A stretch of DNA of 64,000 bases from Frondihabitans sp. PhB188 (GCF_003752365.1 NZ_RJUO01000007.1:1-64000), one strand, 5' to 3'; numbered from the stretch's first letter, positions 1 to 8,466 are shown. The notes: generated from the letters alone by a model not told the origin. Numbers and translations are program-made.

Positions 1-147
1 GCGAAAAAGAATTCGGGTCAGTGTCGCTGAGGGGGCAACATCGCCGGTGGGGGAGTGAACACGATCCTACGTGTCCCCCTAAGTGCTGACACCCGATCGG
101 GGACTTCCAGAACGGGGCACGAGCGCAACCTGCGTGTGCGAGGGGGT

Positions 148-250
148 CCTTTCACGACGAACGACCAGAACCGGTCCACTTCTGTCCGGGTTACCGGTCG
201 AAGCCTTCGTCGGCCATCTCGGTCGTCCACACCAGAAGACCCCACCGCTC
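148..250 (-). pseudogene. Remnant copy of a membrane-protein/HNH-endonuclease gene junction
   Basis: These 103 bases align without gaps, at about 85% identity counted by eye, with 3507-3609, where a membrane-protein gene ends and an HNH endonuclease gene begins. On the minus strand the copy still encodes the membrane protein's tail (RWGLLVWTTEMADEGFDR, then stop) and the endonuclease's first residues (TRTEVDRFWSFVVKGP), after which similarity stops. The overlapping GTGA stop/start of the intact copy is GTAA here, so the second gene has lost its start codon. It is a relic of a duplicated module. No other gene is recognised in positions 1-493. Confidence 0.7.
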
Positions 251-493
251 GTGACCCTGGCTCGTGTGGCCGGCTGTCCGCGTCAACGCCACGTGCTCAC
301 CCGCAGCCTCGTGATCGACAGGCTCACCCCTGCCGCCACTTCTAGGTCACGCCGGCTTCGCATGGCCCCCATCCGCCATTCGCGCCGTGGTGACCGTGCG
401 TGACGTGACCGCAGCACAATAATGCGAGCAGTGTCGGCCGCGAACGAGCGGCCCGCTAGCGGTGGGGAAGAGGCGCCGGTTCGGATCGGTCCT

Positions 494-1453
494 CTAGCGC
501 CCGGGTGCGGTGCCGGCGGTGGGGGTGGTGCTGGTGTCGACCCGGGCGGCGAGGGCGACTTTGTATCCGGTGGTAACGCTCCCGGTCACGGTGGCCAGTT
601 GTAGGACGCCGGAGTCGTCGCTGAAGACGTTGTCCGTGGCGAGGCTCACCTGGGCCAGGTTCTGGCTGGAGCCAGCATAGTTCGACAGGGCGTACACCTT
701 GTCGCACACCCCGGCGGGCAGGGCGACCTGGGACGTGGCGATCGCGGTGGTGGAGTCGGTGATCGCCGCCGCTTTCGGGTACACCTCGAAGTGGATGTGC
801 GGCCACCGGCCCGTGTAGCAGGCCGGGAAGATTGACGTGAAGGTGACGGCGCCGTCGGAGTCAGCAACCTGCACACCGCGAAGGTAGGTTTCCTCGGTGA
901 TGCCGTCGGAGTACATCGAGTACCCGCCGGCGGCGTCGCAATGCCACACATACACGGCAACACCCTCGAACGGCACGTCGCCGTTCGCCTGATCGAGGAT
1001 CGTCAGCGTGAGTGTCATCGGCACACCCGAAGCGGTGGCGCCACCGCCAAGGCTTGACCGGATTTCGCTACGGATAATCCCGGAGCGCTCGAGCACGTCG
1101 GCGCCGTTGGACCCGTCTCCCGGGTACGGGCCCGCAGTCTCATCCGGGATTTCGCCTGCGGGCACCGTGACCGACGCATCCGCGGTCGCAGACGACGTGG
1201 GCGCGGGTGTCACTGTTGCTGTCCCAGTGGCGGACGCTGTCGGGGTTGTCGTGCCGGTCGCTGTCGTGCACGCAGCCAGAGTCGCAGCCCCCAGTCCCAG
1301 GCCCAAAATGCTCAGCGCACCGCGCCTACTGACCAGGGTTCCCAGGTCGAAAGCGATGCCCTGATCGACAACCTCCTCATTAGTGCGCGTCAGAAGACGC
1401 CCCTCATAGAAAGGTCCGTCGGGGGTGTGGTCGGGTTCAGGGATACGGGTCAT
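494..1453 (-). CDS. Intradiol ring-cleavage dioxygenase-like Tat lipoprotein
   Basis: A 319-residue protein of the intradiol (catechol/protocatechuate 3,4-) dioxygenase fold. The likely non-haem Fe(III) ligands are Y178 (DAAGGYSMYS), Y213 (ACYTGR), H219 and H221 (RWPHIHFEVY); the family entry motif DETAGPYP is at 104-111. The N-terminus has a twin-arginine motif (SRRGAL, residues 42-47) and a lipobox ending in C62, so it should be exported folded by Tat and anchored outside the membrane, followed by a Thr/Ala-rich linker. The start at 1453 is chosen because GAGAAGG lies 5 bases upstream; a longer frame to 1594 has no ribosome site. The ring-cleavage substrate cannot be told from the sequence. 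It stands alone with no aromatic-pathway neighbours. Confidence 0.88.
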   Translation of the reverse strand: MTRIPEPDHTPDGPFYEGRLLTRTNEEVVDQGIAFDLGTLVSRRGALSILGLGLGAATLAACTTATGTTTPTASATGTATVTPAPTSSATADASVTVPAGEIPDETAGPYPGDGSNGADVLERSGIIRSEIRSSLGGGATASGVPMTLTLTILDQANGDVPFEGVAVYVWHCDAAGGYSMYSDGITEETYLRGVQVADSDGAVTFTSIFPACYTGRWPHIHFEVYPKAAAITDSTTAIATSQVALPAGVCDKVYALSNYAGSSQNLAQVSLATDNVFSDDSGVLQLATVTGSVTTGYKVALAARVDTSTTPTAGTAPGR

Positions 1454-1718
1454 GGTCACCTTCTCGTCTTGGCCAAGACCCCGAGCATCACCAGACAAGC
1501 TTTCGAACACCAATGAGAAAGCCGTGAGATATCGGCCACAGGCAAACGCAACCAAGCACGTACAGAGCCACGCTGACACGCATCGACTCTGCATGGCTGC
1601 GATCAGGACGTGAACCGGGTGGTGCCACGGTCAGGACGGTTCAGGACACCACCCGGCATGTGCATTCTCTCAGCTATGTCGCCCCCGGTGTTCCGTCTCC
1701 TCGGTGGTCAGGAACGGA

Positions 1719-1946
1719 TCATGCACTCAAATCCGAACCCAGAACGGCCGCGCCCGCTTCTGCAAAGAAGTCCGCGTAACAGGGTCCGTTGTCACCTTGA
1801 TAGGAGAGGCGGGATCGTTCCTGCAGAGACCCCGCCACACTCAACCGGTCGCTCCGTTCCTGCGGGAAGGAACTGCGACCATACCGTTTCGGGTAAGGGT
1901 GGATGCGTACCGGTGTGGCGCCGGGAGCGCGGAGATAGCTGCTCAT
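1719..1946 (-). CDS. Small unrecognised protein, third of three coupled ORFs
   Basis: A 75-residue frame (begins MSSYLRAPGATPVRIHP) whose ATG overlaps the stop of the preceding 27-codon frame (ATGA at 1943-1946). I do not recognise it. The C-terminal part contains an acidic and alanine-rich segment (CYADFFAEAGAAVLG). The case for its being real is only the chain of stop/start overlaps with two upstream ORFs. Confidence 0.35.
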   Translation of the reverse strand: MSSYLRAPGATPVRIHPYPKRYGRSSFPQERSDRLSVAGSLQERSRLSYQGDNGPCYADFFAEAGAAVLGSDLSA

Positions 1947-2026
1947 ACGGCGTTTGCGTCGATCAGATCGTTCAACTCGGCCACGCTGAGAGGCTGCGTG
2001 TCCGCGGAAGCGAACTCGGGGCTCAC
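1943..2026 (-). CDS. Very small ORF, second of three coupled ORFs
   Basis: A 27-codon frame starting at GTG (2024-2026) that overlaps the TGA of the upstream membrane-peptide frame (GTGA) and ends in a TGA overlapping the next ATG. It encodes SPEFASADTQPLSVAELNDL and a short tail, a plausible short helix. It could be a coupling leader rather than a functional peptide. Confidence 0.3.
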   Translation of the reverse strand: MSPEFASADTQPLSVAELNDLIDANAV

Positions 2027-2178
2027 GCGATCACCTCTAGCCACGCGAGAGCTGCGGCGATGATCACAGTCGAGGCTGACAGCGTCGACACTGCGACAAC
2101 CCACAGCGTGTGTTCCCGATGTACCTGGCGGACTTCGGTAAAGGGCGAGGACACTTTTTCGGCACGCGAAAGCGTCAT
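2023..2178 (-). CDS. Small single-pass membrane protein, first of three coupled ORFs
   Basis: A 51-residue frame with a charged N-terminus (MTLSRAEKVSSPFTEVRQ) and one clear membrane span (about residues 24-46, LWVVAVSTLSASTVIIAAAL). Its stop overlaps the GTG of the next frame. No strong ribosome site precedes it. Function unknown. Confidence 0.4.
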   Translation of the reverse strand: MTLSRAEKVSSPFTEVRQVHREHTLWVVAVSTLSASTVIIAAALAWLEVIA

Positions 2179-2487
2179 GAGTTCAACTCGTTTCTGGCCC
2201 CTGCGAGCCTGGGATCAAACGGTGGAGCAAACGGTTCCGCCGTGAATCGGGACCAGGTCATCGCCGTGAATCGAAGACTTGTTCTCATTATGAGCCAGGA
2301 GGCTAGAAAATCTAATGATGTCTGGAAGGTGGTCGTTTTGCGGATGCCAGCCCCGCGGTCGTGACCCGGTCAGACGGAGACGAGGCCGTAAGCGGCTGAG
2401 GACGCGGACGTAGGTGCAAGACTTCCGTGACGGATTCGAGAGGCGCCAAGCACCCAGTCGTGGAACCAACTCCCGTGAGGCCTACGA
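2179..2487. other. Gap without a supported gene
   Basis: Open frames occur on both strands but have no start signals, recognisable motifs or coupling. I see no repeat or terminator here. Confidence 0.5.
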
Positions 2488-2649
2488 ATGAGAACCCAGA
2501 AGGCAAGCAGCAGCTACCTGACCAGCACGACTCTCGCCTCCGGCGGCGACGTCGACGCCCTCCTGGAACACTCCGTCGGGTCTAAGAAGGACATCATCGA
2601 TGTTGCCGTGATGGCTCTGTCGGCGAGGAGAACGAGCCCCTCAGACTGA
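2488..2649 (+). CDS. Small unrecognised ORF (53 residues)
   Basis: ATG preceded by GTGAGG 6 bases upstream. The product ends with a helical, basic stretch (GSKKDIIDVAVMALSARR) faintly like the helices of small DNA-binding antitoxins, but no ribbon-helix-helix signature is complete and no toxin partner is adjacent. It may be a truncated gene. Confidence 0.3.
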   Translation: MRTQKASSSYLTSTTLASGGDVDALLEHSVGSKKDIIDVAVMALSARRTSPSD

Positions 2650-2724
2650 GATTGGCACGTCTCCCCCGGCTCACATCAACCGCCAATAATATTTATTATG
2701 TCATGTGATGGTGCCAGGCCCGGT

Positions 2725-2991
2725 TTAGGGTACGACTGGCCCGGTGACGAGGTCAAGGAACTGCTGCCACTCCCTATCGGTCTCGTCCGCGGTATGACAG
2801 GTCGCGAGCCAAGCCCGCTGCATGGGTAGGCCTTCGAGTTTTAGGTCGAGAGCGAGCGTGAAGACGACACCGTTCTGATCGCCACCGCGGGTGACGATGG
2901 GGGCGACGGATGTGATGTGGTCGGGGTTGATCCAGAGCCGGGCATCGCCGGGCCGGCCATCTCGGTCCGGAAGCGGGATCAAACGCACCAT
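2725..2991 (-). CDS. Conserved hypothetical protein, paralogue of the gene at 5035-5304
   Basis: An 88-residue protein (begins MVRLIPLPDRDGRPGDARLW). It matches the protein at 5035-5304 along its whole length: both share RLIPLPD-DGRPGD-RLWINP-HI, then LKLEG-P--RAWL, then a C-terminal W-x-x-F(L)DxV segment. I do not know its function; the central part alternates hydrophobic residues like a small beta-sheet domain. The start at 2991 is supported by TACGGT placed 6 bases before ATG, the leaderless promoter pattern common in this window; an upstream in-frame start at 3009 is less likely. Confidence 0.7.
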   Translation of the reverse strand: MVRLIPLPDRDGRPGDARLWINPDHITSVAPIVTRGGDQNGVVFTLALDLKLEGLPMQRAWLATCHTADETDREWQQFLDLVTGPVVP

Positions 2992-3070
2992 GCCCTGACC
3001 GTAGAGCACGACCAGGCGGAGTACCGGTTGGAGAACCTCGAGCGTTAGGTGTCGGAGTTGCCTGTCGAGT

Positions 3071-3553
3071 CTAGAAGAGGCGGGGGTGGGTGGTTTCGAC
3101 GCCGAGGAGGGCGGCGCTGATCAGTTCTGGTTGCCATCCGTGTTCGAGGATCACGGTGCGGAGATCGAGGGAGCGCTGTACTCGGACCTGCCTGGGCAGG
3201 TCGCTAAGGCGCAAGGTGGCGCGGTTGCGGTAGCGGCCGCGTTGGGCGCGGTCGAGCATGTTCTCCCGATGCGTCCCCGGCGCCACATGCGACACCTCCA
3301 TGTCCGCGGAGGCGTGGACGCAGATGGGGATGTCGCAGGAATGCAGCAGCAGAGTTGATGAGGGAAGCGGCTCCCCCGTGGCGAGCTCGTATGCGTATCG
3401 TTGCGGCCGGACCGCCAGCTGCCCACGGTCCCGCTTGACCCAGAACCGGCCATACCCGTCGTCGGAAATCGCACCGGTCCAAAACCAACAATCATCCCGT
3501 TCCGGACCTTTGACGACAAACGACCAAAACCGTTCCAGTTCGCTGCGGGTCAC
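3071..3553 (-). CDS. HNH endonuclease
   Basis: A 160-residue HNH-family nuclease of the phage or plasmid type that begins with a DxCWxWTG-x-GYGRF motif (residues 20-38). The nuclease core follows: H71-S-C73, C78 with H80, H89, then H95-x-x-N98-M. The paired cysteines would hold a structural zinc and the histidines and asparagine form the metal-dependent cleavage site. It starts at GTG, overlapping the stop of the upstream membrane-protein gene (GTGA), so it is probably translationally coupled. The first 100 bases of this gene pair are duplicated at 148-250. Such genes often act as homing or packaging nucleases; its role here is not evident. Confidence 0.85.
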   Translation of the reverse strand: MTRSELERFWSFVVKGPERDDCWFWTGAISDDGYGRFWVKRDRGQLAVRPQRYAYELATGEPLPSSTLLLHSCDIPICVHASADMEVSHVAPGTHRENMLDRAQRGRYRNRATLRLSDLPRQVRVQRSLDLRTVILEHGWQPELISAALLGVETTHPRLF

Positions 3554-3945
3554 CGGTCAAATCCTTCGTCGGCCATCGCCGTGGTCCACACCAAAAGACC
3601 CCACCGCTCAACGATGCGAAGAGCCCTGGGGCGAGTCCGGGTCAACGCCATGTGATCGGCGACGTCATCTGTGTGAGGCGAAAGCTCGCACTGGTACACG
3701 ACACCTTGATGAAGGACAAACGAGTCGCACCGGGTCACCCGCCCACCGTACGACGCAGACCGCAAAATACGCCCCGACACCGCCACGGGCGAAGGGCCCA
3801 CCAGGCATGCCGCAACATCTTTGCTGACCTTCCATATCCAGAAGAAAGCGAGCGGGACCGCGAAGCTCACCCCCAGAGCGACGACAAGCCCACCCACTTG
3901 GACGACACCGTTACGACTGCTCGTCACCACCTGCACCCACACCAC
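3550..3945 (-). CDS. Single-span membrane protein of unknown function
   Basis: A 131-residue protein with one strong membrane span near the N-terminus (residues about 16-38, GGLVVALGVSFAVPLAFFWIW), then a soluble domain with two cysteines (C73, C90) and a conserved tail ending ADEGFDR. It overlaps the HNH endonuclease start by 4 bases. The tail is preserved in the relic at 148-250, so the two genes were duplicated together. The GTG start at 3945 has no clear ribosome site and is uncertain. No family recognised. Confidence 0.5.
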   Translation of the reverse strand: MVWVQVVTSSRNGVVQVGGLVVALGVSFAVPLAFFWIWKVSKDVAACLVGPSPVAVSGRILRSASYGGRVTRCDSFVLHQGVVYQCELSPHTDDVADHMALTRTRPRALRIVERWGLLVWTTAMADEGFDR

Positions 3946-4242
3946 CGCGTCGACAACAACGGCAATCCCCAGGGCGATGAGTTGTTAGCACCGCTGCGGT
4001 CTCGGCGCGTCGGGAACTGTTCACCCAGCAATGGCAGCCACGGGGTCACCATCCATGTTGGCGTTCTCAGGGACATGGATGACGTCCCGATAGGTGTCGA
4101 ACCACGGCACGCGGGTGACCCCGGGGCCCGCCGTCGGCCGAAGTCTTCATGCCCACACACTGAGGCACACCCGCTGCCCGCATCACGGTCGGGGTGTGGC
4201 AGGCAGTCCTGCCCTGGACTGCGTGCCCTCTACAGTCGAGTT

Positions 4243-4908
4243 ATGGCGACAGAGCCCAGACCGCGGGCTGCGGTGTACATCGACGGGTTCAACCTGTACC
4301 GGCGGGTCCTCGAAAACGAGCCCGCCCTGAAGTGGCTCGACATTGCCCAGATGAGCGACCTTCTTCTCCCAGGCTTCGACGTCGTCCGGGTCCGGTACTT
4401 CACCGCCCGGATCAAAGCGACCACCGGCACCGACCCGCACTCCCCCGCCAGGCAACAGGCTTACCTCCGCGCCCTGGACACCATCCCCCGGGTCAGCATC
4501 CACGAAGGCACCTACCGAATCGACAAACGGTGGATGCCCGAACACCCCGTCCGTGTTGACGCCGACGGGAAAATCGTCACCGTGCAGGTGCGGAAAACGG
4601 AAGAGAAAGGCTCCGACGTGAACCTTGCCGCGCGCATGCTCGTCGACGCGTTCAAAGACGCCGCGGACGTGTTCTTTCTGCTGTCCAACGATTCCGACTT
4701 CTCGGACGCGTTTGGGCTTGTCCGCACCGAAGCGGGAAAGAAGATTGGCCTCATCTCGCCAACGGACAGGCCCTCGAAGTCACTTCTGGCGACAGCACCT
4801 GACCACGTGCGCACCATCCGGCATGGCCTCCTTGCCGCTAGCCAGCTGCCCGACATGCTCACCGACATGCATGGCCGTATCCACCGGCCGGCCGCGTGGC
4901 CGAAATAG
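4243..4908 (+). CDS. NYN-domain (PIN-like) nuclease family protein
   Basis: A 221-residue NYN-domain protein, a PIN-like RNase fold. Acidic catalytic-site residues are visible: D14 in VYIDGFN, D125 in EKGSDVNLA, and D150/D152 in LSNDSDF. The last block (GKKIGLISP) is the typical C-terminal strand. It probably cleaves RNA using Mg or Mn; the target is unknown. ATG at 4243 is chosen because TACAGT sits exactly 6 bases upstream, indicating a leaderless transcript; an open frame extending upstream to 3652 has no family similarity. A strong terminator follows directly. Confidence 0.85.
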   Translation: MATEPRPRAAVYIDGFNLYRRVLENEPALKWLDIAQMSDLLLPGFDVVRVRYFTARIKATTGTDPHSPARQQAYLRALDTIPRVSIHEGTYRIDKRWMPEHPVRVDADGKIVTVQVRKTEEKGSDVNLAARMLVDAFKDAADVFFLLSNDSDFSDAFGLVRTEAGKKIGLISPTDRPSKSLLATAPDHVRTIRHGLLAASQLPDMLTDMHGRIHRPAAWPK

Positions 4909-4910
4909 CG

Positions 4911-4936
4911 GAGGCCCCGCCTTCCGGCGGGGCCTC
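4911..4936 (+). terminator. Rho-independent-type hairpin after the NYN gene
   Basis: Perfect 11-bp stem (GAGGCCCCGCC / GGCGGGGCCTC) with a TTCC tetraloop, two bases after the NYN stop codon. No T-run follows, as is usual for actinobacterial terminators. Confidence 0.85.
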
Positions 4937-5034
4937 GCGCCCGGTAGCCGAAGCATCCGGGGGTGTACCACAAGGCTACCAACCCTAGGCGCGCCAGCGC
5001 CACCATCCAGACCCGGGCATCACGGTGCGCCCGC

Positions 5035-5304
5035 CTACAGCTCTTGAGGGCGGCCGAGGACCTGGTCCAGGAACCCCTGCCAGATGGTCTCGGCCCCAGC
5101 CTGGCCGGTGGCTTCCCCCAGCCAGGCCCGCATCGTGGGAACGCCCTCCAACTTCAGCTCGACTGCGACCACGAGCACGTCACCGCGTTTGTTTTGGGTT
5201 CTGCTGATGATGGGTGCTGCGGTGACGATGTGGTTCGGGTTGATCCACAACCGTGAATCCCCCGGGCGGCCATCCTTGTCGGGAAGGGGGATCAGACGCG
5301 GCAT
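5035..5304 (-). CDS. Conserved hypothetical protein, paralogue of the gene at 2725-2991
   Basis: An 89-residue protein (begins MPRLIPLPDKDGRPGDSRLW) colinear with its paralogue at 2725-2991; conserved blocks are LIPLPD-DGRPGD, LWINP-HI, LKLEG-P and RAWL. The start is set by TAGGTT 6 bases upstream of ATG, again a leaderless arrangement. Function unknown. Two copies 2.3 kb apart on the same strand point to local duplication. Confidence 0.72.
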   Translation of the reverse strand: MPRLIPLPDKDGRPGDSRLWINPNHIVTAAPIISRTQNKRGDVLVVAVELKLEGVPTMRAWLGEATGQAGAETIWQGFLDQVLGRPQEL

Positions 5305-5356
5305 ACCGGCAACCTACGACACGCATACGCACTCCCTGCCACCGACCGGCCGGGGG

Positions 5357-6784
5357 TTAGCGGGCGAATGCCGCCCGGGCTAGCGGCACCGACACCGGTT
5401 CCGCCTCACCCGGACGTGGGTAGTGCGAGGTAATGAGGACGCCGGTGGATGCCCATTCCAGGACCAGCCTGGTCACCTCCGCCCTCTGGAACGCCGTACT
5501 CCCGTCGATGCGTGCCCCGGTCCTTGTCTGCCAGCCCGCGATCCCGGCGAGGGCGCTGAGGGTGGCCCCGAACTGGTCGGCACCCGGGAGGATGTCTGCC
5601 CCGATCAGCAACAGCCCGAGGACCCCGATCTCCCGGTCGGCGATCCCTCGTTCCACCGGCAGGCGGGAAGCAATGTGCTCCCAGAGCACCTGGGGGTCAC
5701 GGCGCGCTTTCCTGCCCGCCAACGTCAACACCAGCCGGCCGCCGCTTTTCCAGGTCAACCCCAAAGCGGTGGCGGCTTCCCGGAGGGCTGCCAGCGGAGG
5801 AATGTCGATTTCACGGCTGCTTGCCCCCACCCACACGTTCTCCGGGTCGGCCACGGCCATCACCTCGGCCACGGTTGCCGGGGGCAGGTAGCCGGCCGCG
5901 GTCAGGGTGACACCTTCCTGACCGACCCCGTCCAGGAGCCCCTGAATGACATGGGTCCCGCGCACCATCACCTCACGGGTGACCGGTTCGGCGGTGTCCC
6001 GGGTGGTGTCGGCGAGGAACCCGGCCAGGTGAAGGCGCGCATCCGTCCCTAACCGGGACATGATCCCGGCCAACACCACCGGTGCTGCGTTCCCCAACTG
6101 ATGTTCCTCGAACCGTCCCAGTGCTGCTCGTGCCCGGGCGTCACGGTCAAGAGCCTTGTTGGTGTCGTCCGCACCGAACGTGTCCGGCCTGCCCGTCCGG
6201 CCTGTCCATTCCAGGGCCTCGACCATGTCCGGGTGTCGCCACTGGGCAGGCTGGTGGAGGGCTTTGAGGAGGTCTTCGTAGGACTCGATCCCGCCCACGT
6301 TCTCCGGGGGTGCTAACCGCTCCCCCGCAAGGCACCGCACCGCCCGGTCCTCTGAGGCACGAGCGCTGATGTCTTCCAGGGTGAGGACGTGTTCCCAGGA
6401 GTCCCCGAAATCGTAGAGATACTCCACCGTCTCCCCGACGCTTCGCAGTACCCGGTCAAGGCGCACCGTGTCCTCCGGGACCGCACCCGGGTCGGGTTCC
6501 GCATACGGGTCACAAGGGTCGTAGACCACCACGGCCGGGCGACCCGGGACGGTATCGAAAGTGAACTGGTGCAGGTGAGAGTTCGTCCACCCCATCACCG
6601 TCTGCAACACCTGATGCAACTCATCAAGCCGCAGATCCGACGGGCACCGGAACCGCCGCCACACAGGCGGTACCGACCCGACCAACTCCACCCGGATCGT
6701 GAACGACGACGAAAACCCCGCACGCACCCCCGACCGGCCAGCTGGGCTGTCCTTCGGGACAGGGTGCAGGTGAGGGGTGACCAT
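5357..6784 (-). CDS. Plasmid pRiA4b ORF-3 family protein
   Basis: A 475-residue protein. Residues about 25-200 form the pRiA4b ORF-3-like domain: FTIRVELVGSVPPVWRRF, LDELHQVLQ-VMGW-NSHLHQF, and YLYDFGDSWEHVLTLE. The family is widespread on plasmids and mobile elements and was first seen in an Agrobacterium plasmid; its biochemical role is not established. The remaining ~270 residues are helical and unrecognised, with a basic stretch (LTLAGRKARRDP) in the middle. The start is supported by TACACT 7 bases before the ATG, another leaderless pattern. No operon partner is evident. Confidence 0.85.
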   Translation of the reverse strand: MVTPHLHPVPKDSPAGRSGVRAGFSSSFTIRVELVGSVPPVWRRFRCPSDLRLDELHQVLQTVMGWTNSHLHQFTFDTVPGRPAVVVYDPCDPYAEPDPGAVPEDTVRLDRVLRSVGETVEYLYDFGDSWEHVLTLEDISARASEDRAVRCLAGERLAPPENVGGIESYEDLLKALHQPAQWRHPDMVEALEWTGRTGRPDTFGADDTNKALDRDARARAALGRFEEHQLGNAAPVVLAGIMSRLGTDARLHLAGFLADTTRDTAEPVTREVMVRGTHVIQGLLDGVGQEGVTLTAAGYLPPATVAEVMAVADPENVWVGASSREIDIPPLAALREAATALGLTWKSGGRLVLTLAGRKARRDPQVLWEHIASRLPVERGIADREIGVLGLLLIGADILPGADQFGATLSALAGIAGWQTRTGARIDGSTAFQRAEVTRLVLEWASTGVLITSHYPRPGEAEPVSVPLARAAFAR

Positions 6785-6881
6785 AACCGCCAGTGTAAAG
6801 AAACCCGGACGTCACGGATCCTGTCGAGGGGAGCGCGAGGGGCCAGCCCCTCGCCCCGGCCAGCCAGGCCGGGGCTGCCCC

Positions 6882-7484
6882 TTAGCCCTCGGGAATGTGC
6901 CGGGTCAGCTCCGCGGTGAGCTGCTGCACGGCGTACCAGCGGGCGTGGGCCGCGTCGCCATCGGCCGCCGTGTAGTCGCCGTATCCGGCTTGGTGCTCGA
7001 AGTCCTCGTGTCCGCGCTGGGCCAGGTCAACCAGCTCGGCCACCGCGGCGCGCGTCTCCGCGACATCGTGCGCGGTGGAGGCGACGAGCTGCACATCGTC
7101 GGCGTCACCCTCCCAGAACAGGTCGAGGACCGCGGAGCGGATCTTCTCGACGTCGACGCCGATAGCCCTGGCGGGGAACGAGACCGTAACCGTGACGCTG
7201 TGCACGGGGGCGGCCTCGTCGGCCTCTCCCCCGGTGTTCTCGCCCGTGGCGTACTGGTGTCCCCAGGCGAGACCGACGACGGGTACGGGCTGGCCGGTCA
7301 CGGCCTGGGCTGCCTGGTGGGTGTCCTGGCCCGGGTGCGGTGCACGGGTGCAGCTCCACTCGACCCCGGCGACGTCGTACGTCGTCGCGCCGCACGTCGT
7401 CGCGCTGCTGCTGAGGTCGAGGGCGGGGGCCTCGGGGTCGATCCCCTGGCCGATAGTGTCGGGGCGCTGATAGCTGATAATCAC
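6882..7484 (-). CDS. Unrecognised protein in the ArdC gene cluster
   Basis: A 200-residue acidic protein. GTG at 7484 is chosen because GGAGGGAAGGAACT lies immediately upstream. The sequence holds a weak beta-strand segment (SVTVTVSFPARAIGVDV) and a helical C-terminal half (VAETRAAVAELVDLAQRG), with no motif I can name. It follows the ArdC-like gene by 61 bases on the same strand, as in plasmid or integrative-element accessory operons. Confidence 0.6.
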   Translation of the reverse strand: MIISYQRPDTIGQGIDPEAPALDLSSSATTCGATTYDVAGVEWSCTRAPHPGQDTHQAAQAVTGQPVPVVGLAWGHQYATGENTGGEADEAAPVHSVTVTVSFPARAIGVDVEKIRSAVLDLFWEGDADDVQLVASTAHDVAETRAAVAELVDLAQRGHEDFEHQAGYGDYTAADGDAAHARWYAVQQLTAELTRHIPEG

Positions 7485-7545
7485 AGTTCCTTCCCTCCTC
7501 GGGGTGGGGAGGGGCGGCCGTGGCCGCCCCTCCTGGGTCAATGGG

Positions 7546-8466
7546 TTAGGCGGCGTCTTCGGCGTCGTCGGTGGCGTCCTCCTCGGGGGTGAGGATTCCG
7601 GCGATCTGGTGCGCGGTGCGGAGCACCCGCGCGGCGGTGGATTTGATCAGCTCGGTATCCCCGTCCGCCCACCCGGCGATATAGCCCACCGAATAGGCGG
7701 CGGTGTCGAACCCGACCATTCCCGCGACGACATAGGCGACGCTCTCGGCCTCGGTCTCCATCAGCCCGCGGTGTGCGGCGTATTCCTCGATGTCCTCGGT
7801 GTGCTCCAAGAGGACGTGCGCGAGTTCGTGAATAGTCGTTTTCGCGGCCTGCTCGGGCGAGAGGGATTCGTCAATCACGACAGTCATCGTCTCGGGGCGC
7901 GTCACCCCGTTCATGGTCCCGGGGAGGCTAGAACGCTCAACCGTCCAGCCAGTCTCGGTGAGGTAGGCGCTGAGGGCGTCCACGATGCCGTGATCCTTAG
8001 GCCCGGTGAGCTGGGCGGTGATGGTGCCGGGGTCGCCCTGCTCGGGGTCGATCAATTCCGTCTGTCCGATATCGAAAACCGACAGGATGGGGAAGCGGGC
8101 AATTCGCTTTTCGACTTCGTCGCCGTTCTCGTCCTCTTCGGTCACCTTTTTGGTCGAGTACCCGAAAATGCGGATGCCCTTCTCTCCCTTCCGAACCTGA
8201 CGGTTGAGGCTCTGCCACTTGCAGAAACCGGCAACCCGGGAGGCGTCCTCTCGCTGGCTGAGAATTAAGAGGAGGTTATTAATCGAGTACGCGTGGAACG
8301 ACTGCGCGAAGTCGAGAAAGGCGGTCCAGCGGGCCGAATCGCGGAGGGCTTCAACCTGCTCGCTGATGGAGTTGTGGAGGGCTTCGGCCTGGGCTTTCTT
8401 CTCCTCGATCGTCTTAGCGGGCGTGCGGGTGGTGGTCTTCTTGGTGGGGGTGGCGGTGGTGGTCAT
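7546..8466 (-). CDS. ArdC-like antirestriction protein with metallopeptidase motif
   Basis: A 306-residue protein with an N-terminal ArdC-type single-stranded-DNA-binding region (residues about 30-105, including the SINNLLLIL and VRKGEKGIRI blocks) and a C-terminal zinc-peptidase-like domain. The zinc motif HELAH is at 213-217, with an acidic METEAES helix at about 236-242 supplying a third ligand. ArdC-type proteins are carried by conjugative plasmids and protect incoming DNA from host restriction. The start at 8466 follows AGGAGCAGAAGCC. The C-terminus is very acidic (EEDATDDAEDAA). Its presence indicates an integrated plasmid or conjugative element. Confidence 0.85.
   Translation of the reverse strand: MTTTATPTKKTTTRTPAKTIEEKKAQAEALHNSISEQVEALRDSARWTAFLDFAQSFHAYSINNLLLILSQREDASRVAGFCKWQSLNRQVRKGEKGIRIFGYSTKKVTEEDENGDEVEKRIARFPILSVFDIGQTELIDPEQGDPGTITAQLTGPKDHGIVDALSAYLTETGWTVERSSLPGTMNGVTRPETMTVVIDESLSPEQAAKTTIHELAHVLLEHTEDIEEYAAHRGLMETEAESVAYVVAGMVGFDTAAYSVGYIAGWADGDTELIKSTAARVLRTAHQIAGILTPEEDATDDAEDAA

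Noticed and set aside
1454-1594. Longer start for the intradiol dioxygenase-like gene
   Set aside because: It would put a false cysteine-rich segment before the Tat signal; the ribosome site is at 1453.
1610-2245. A 211-codon plus-strand frame
   Set aside because: No start signal, no motif, arginine/proline-biased composition of a shadow frame; the minus strand holds the coupled small genes.
3652-4242. Upstream extension of the NYN gene frame
   Set aside because: The added ~197 residues have no family similarity and read like antisense of the membrane-protein gene; a leaderless promoter sits at the NYN ATG.
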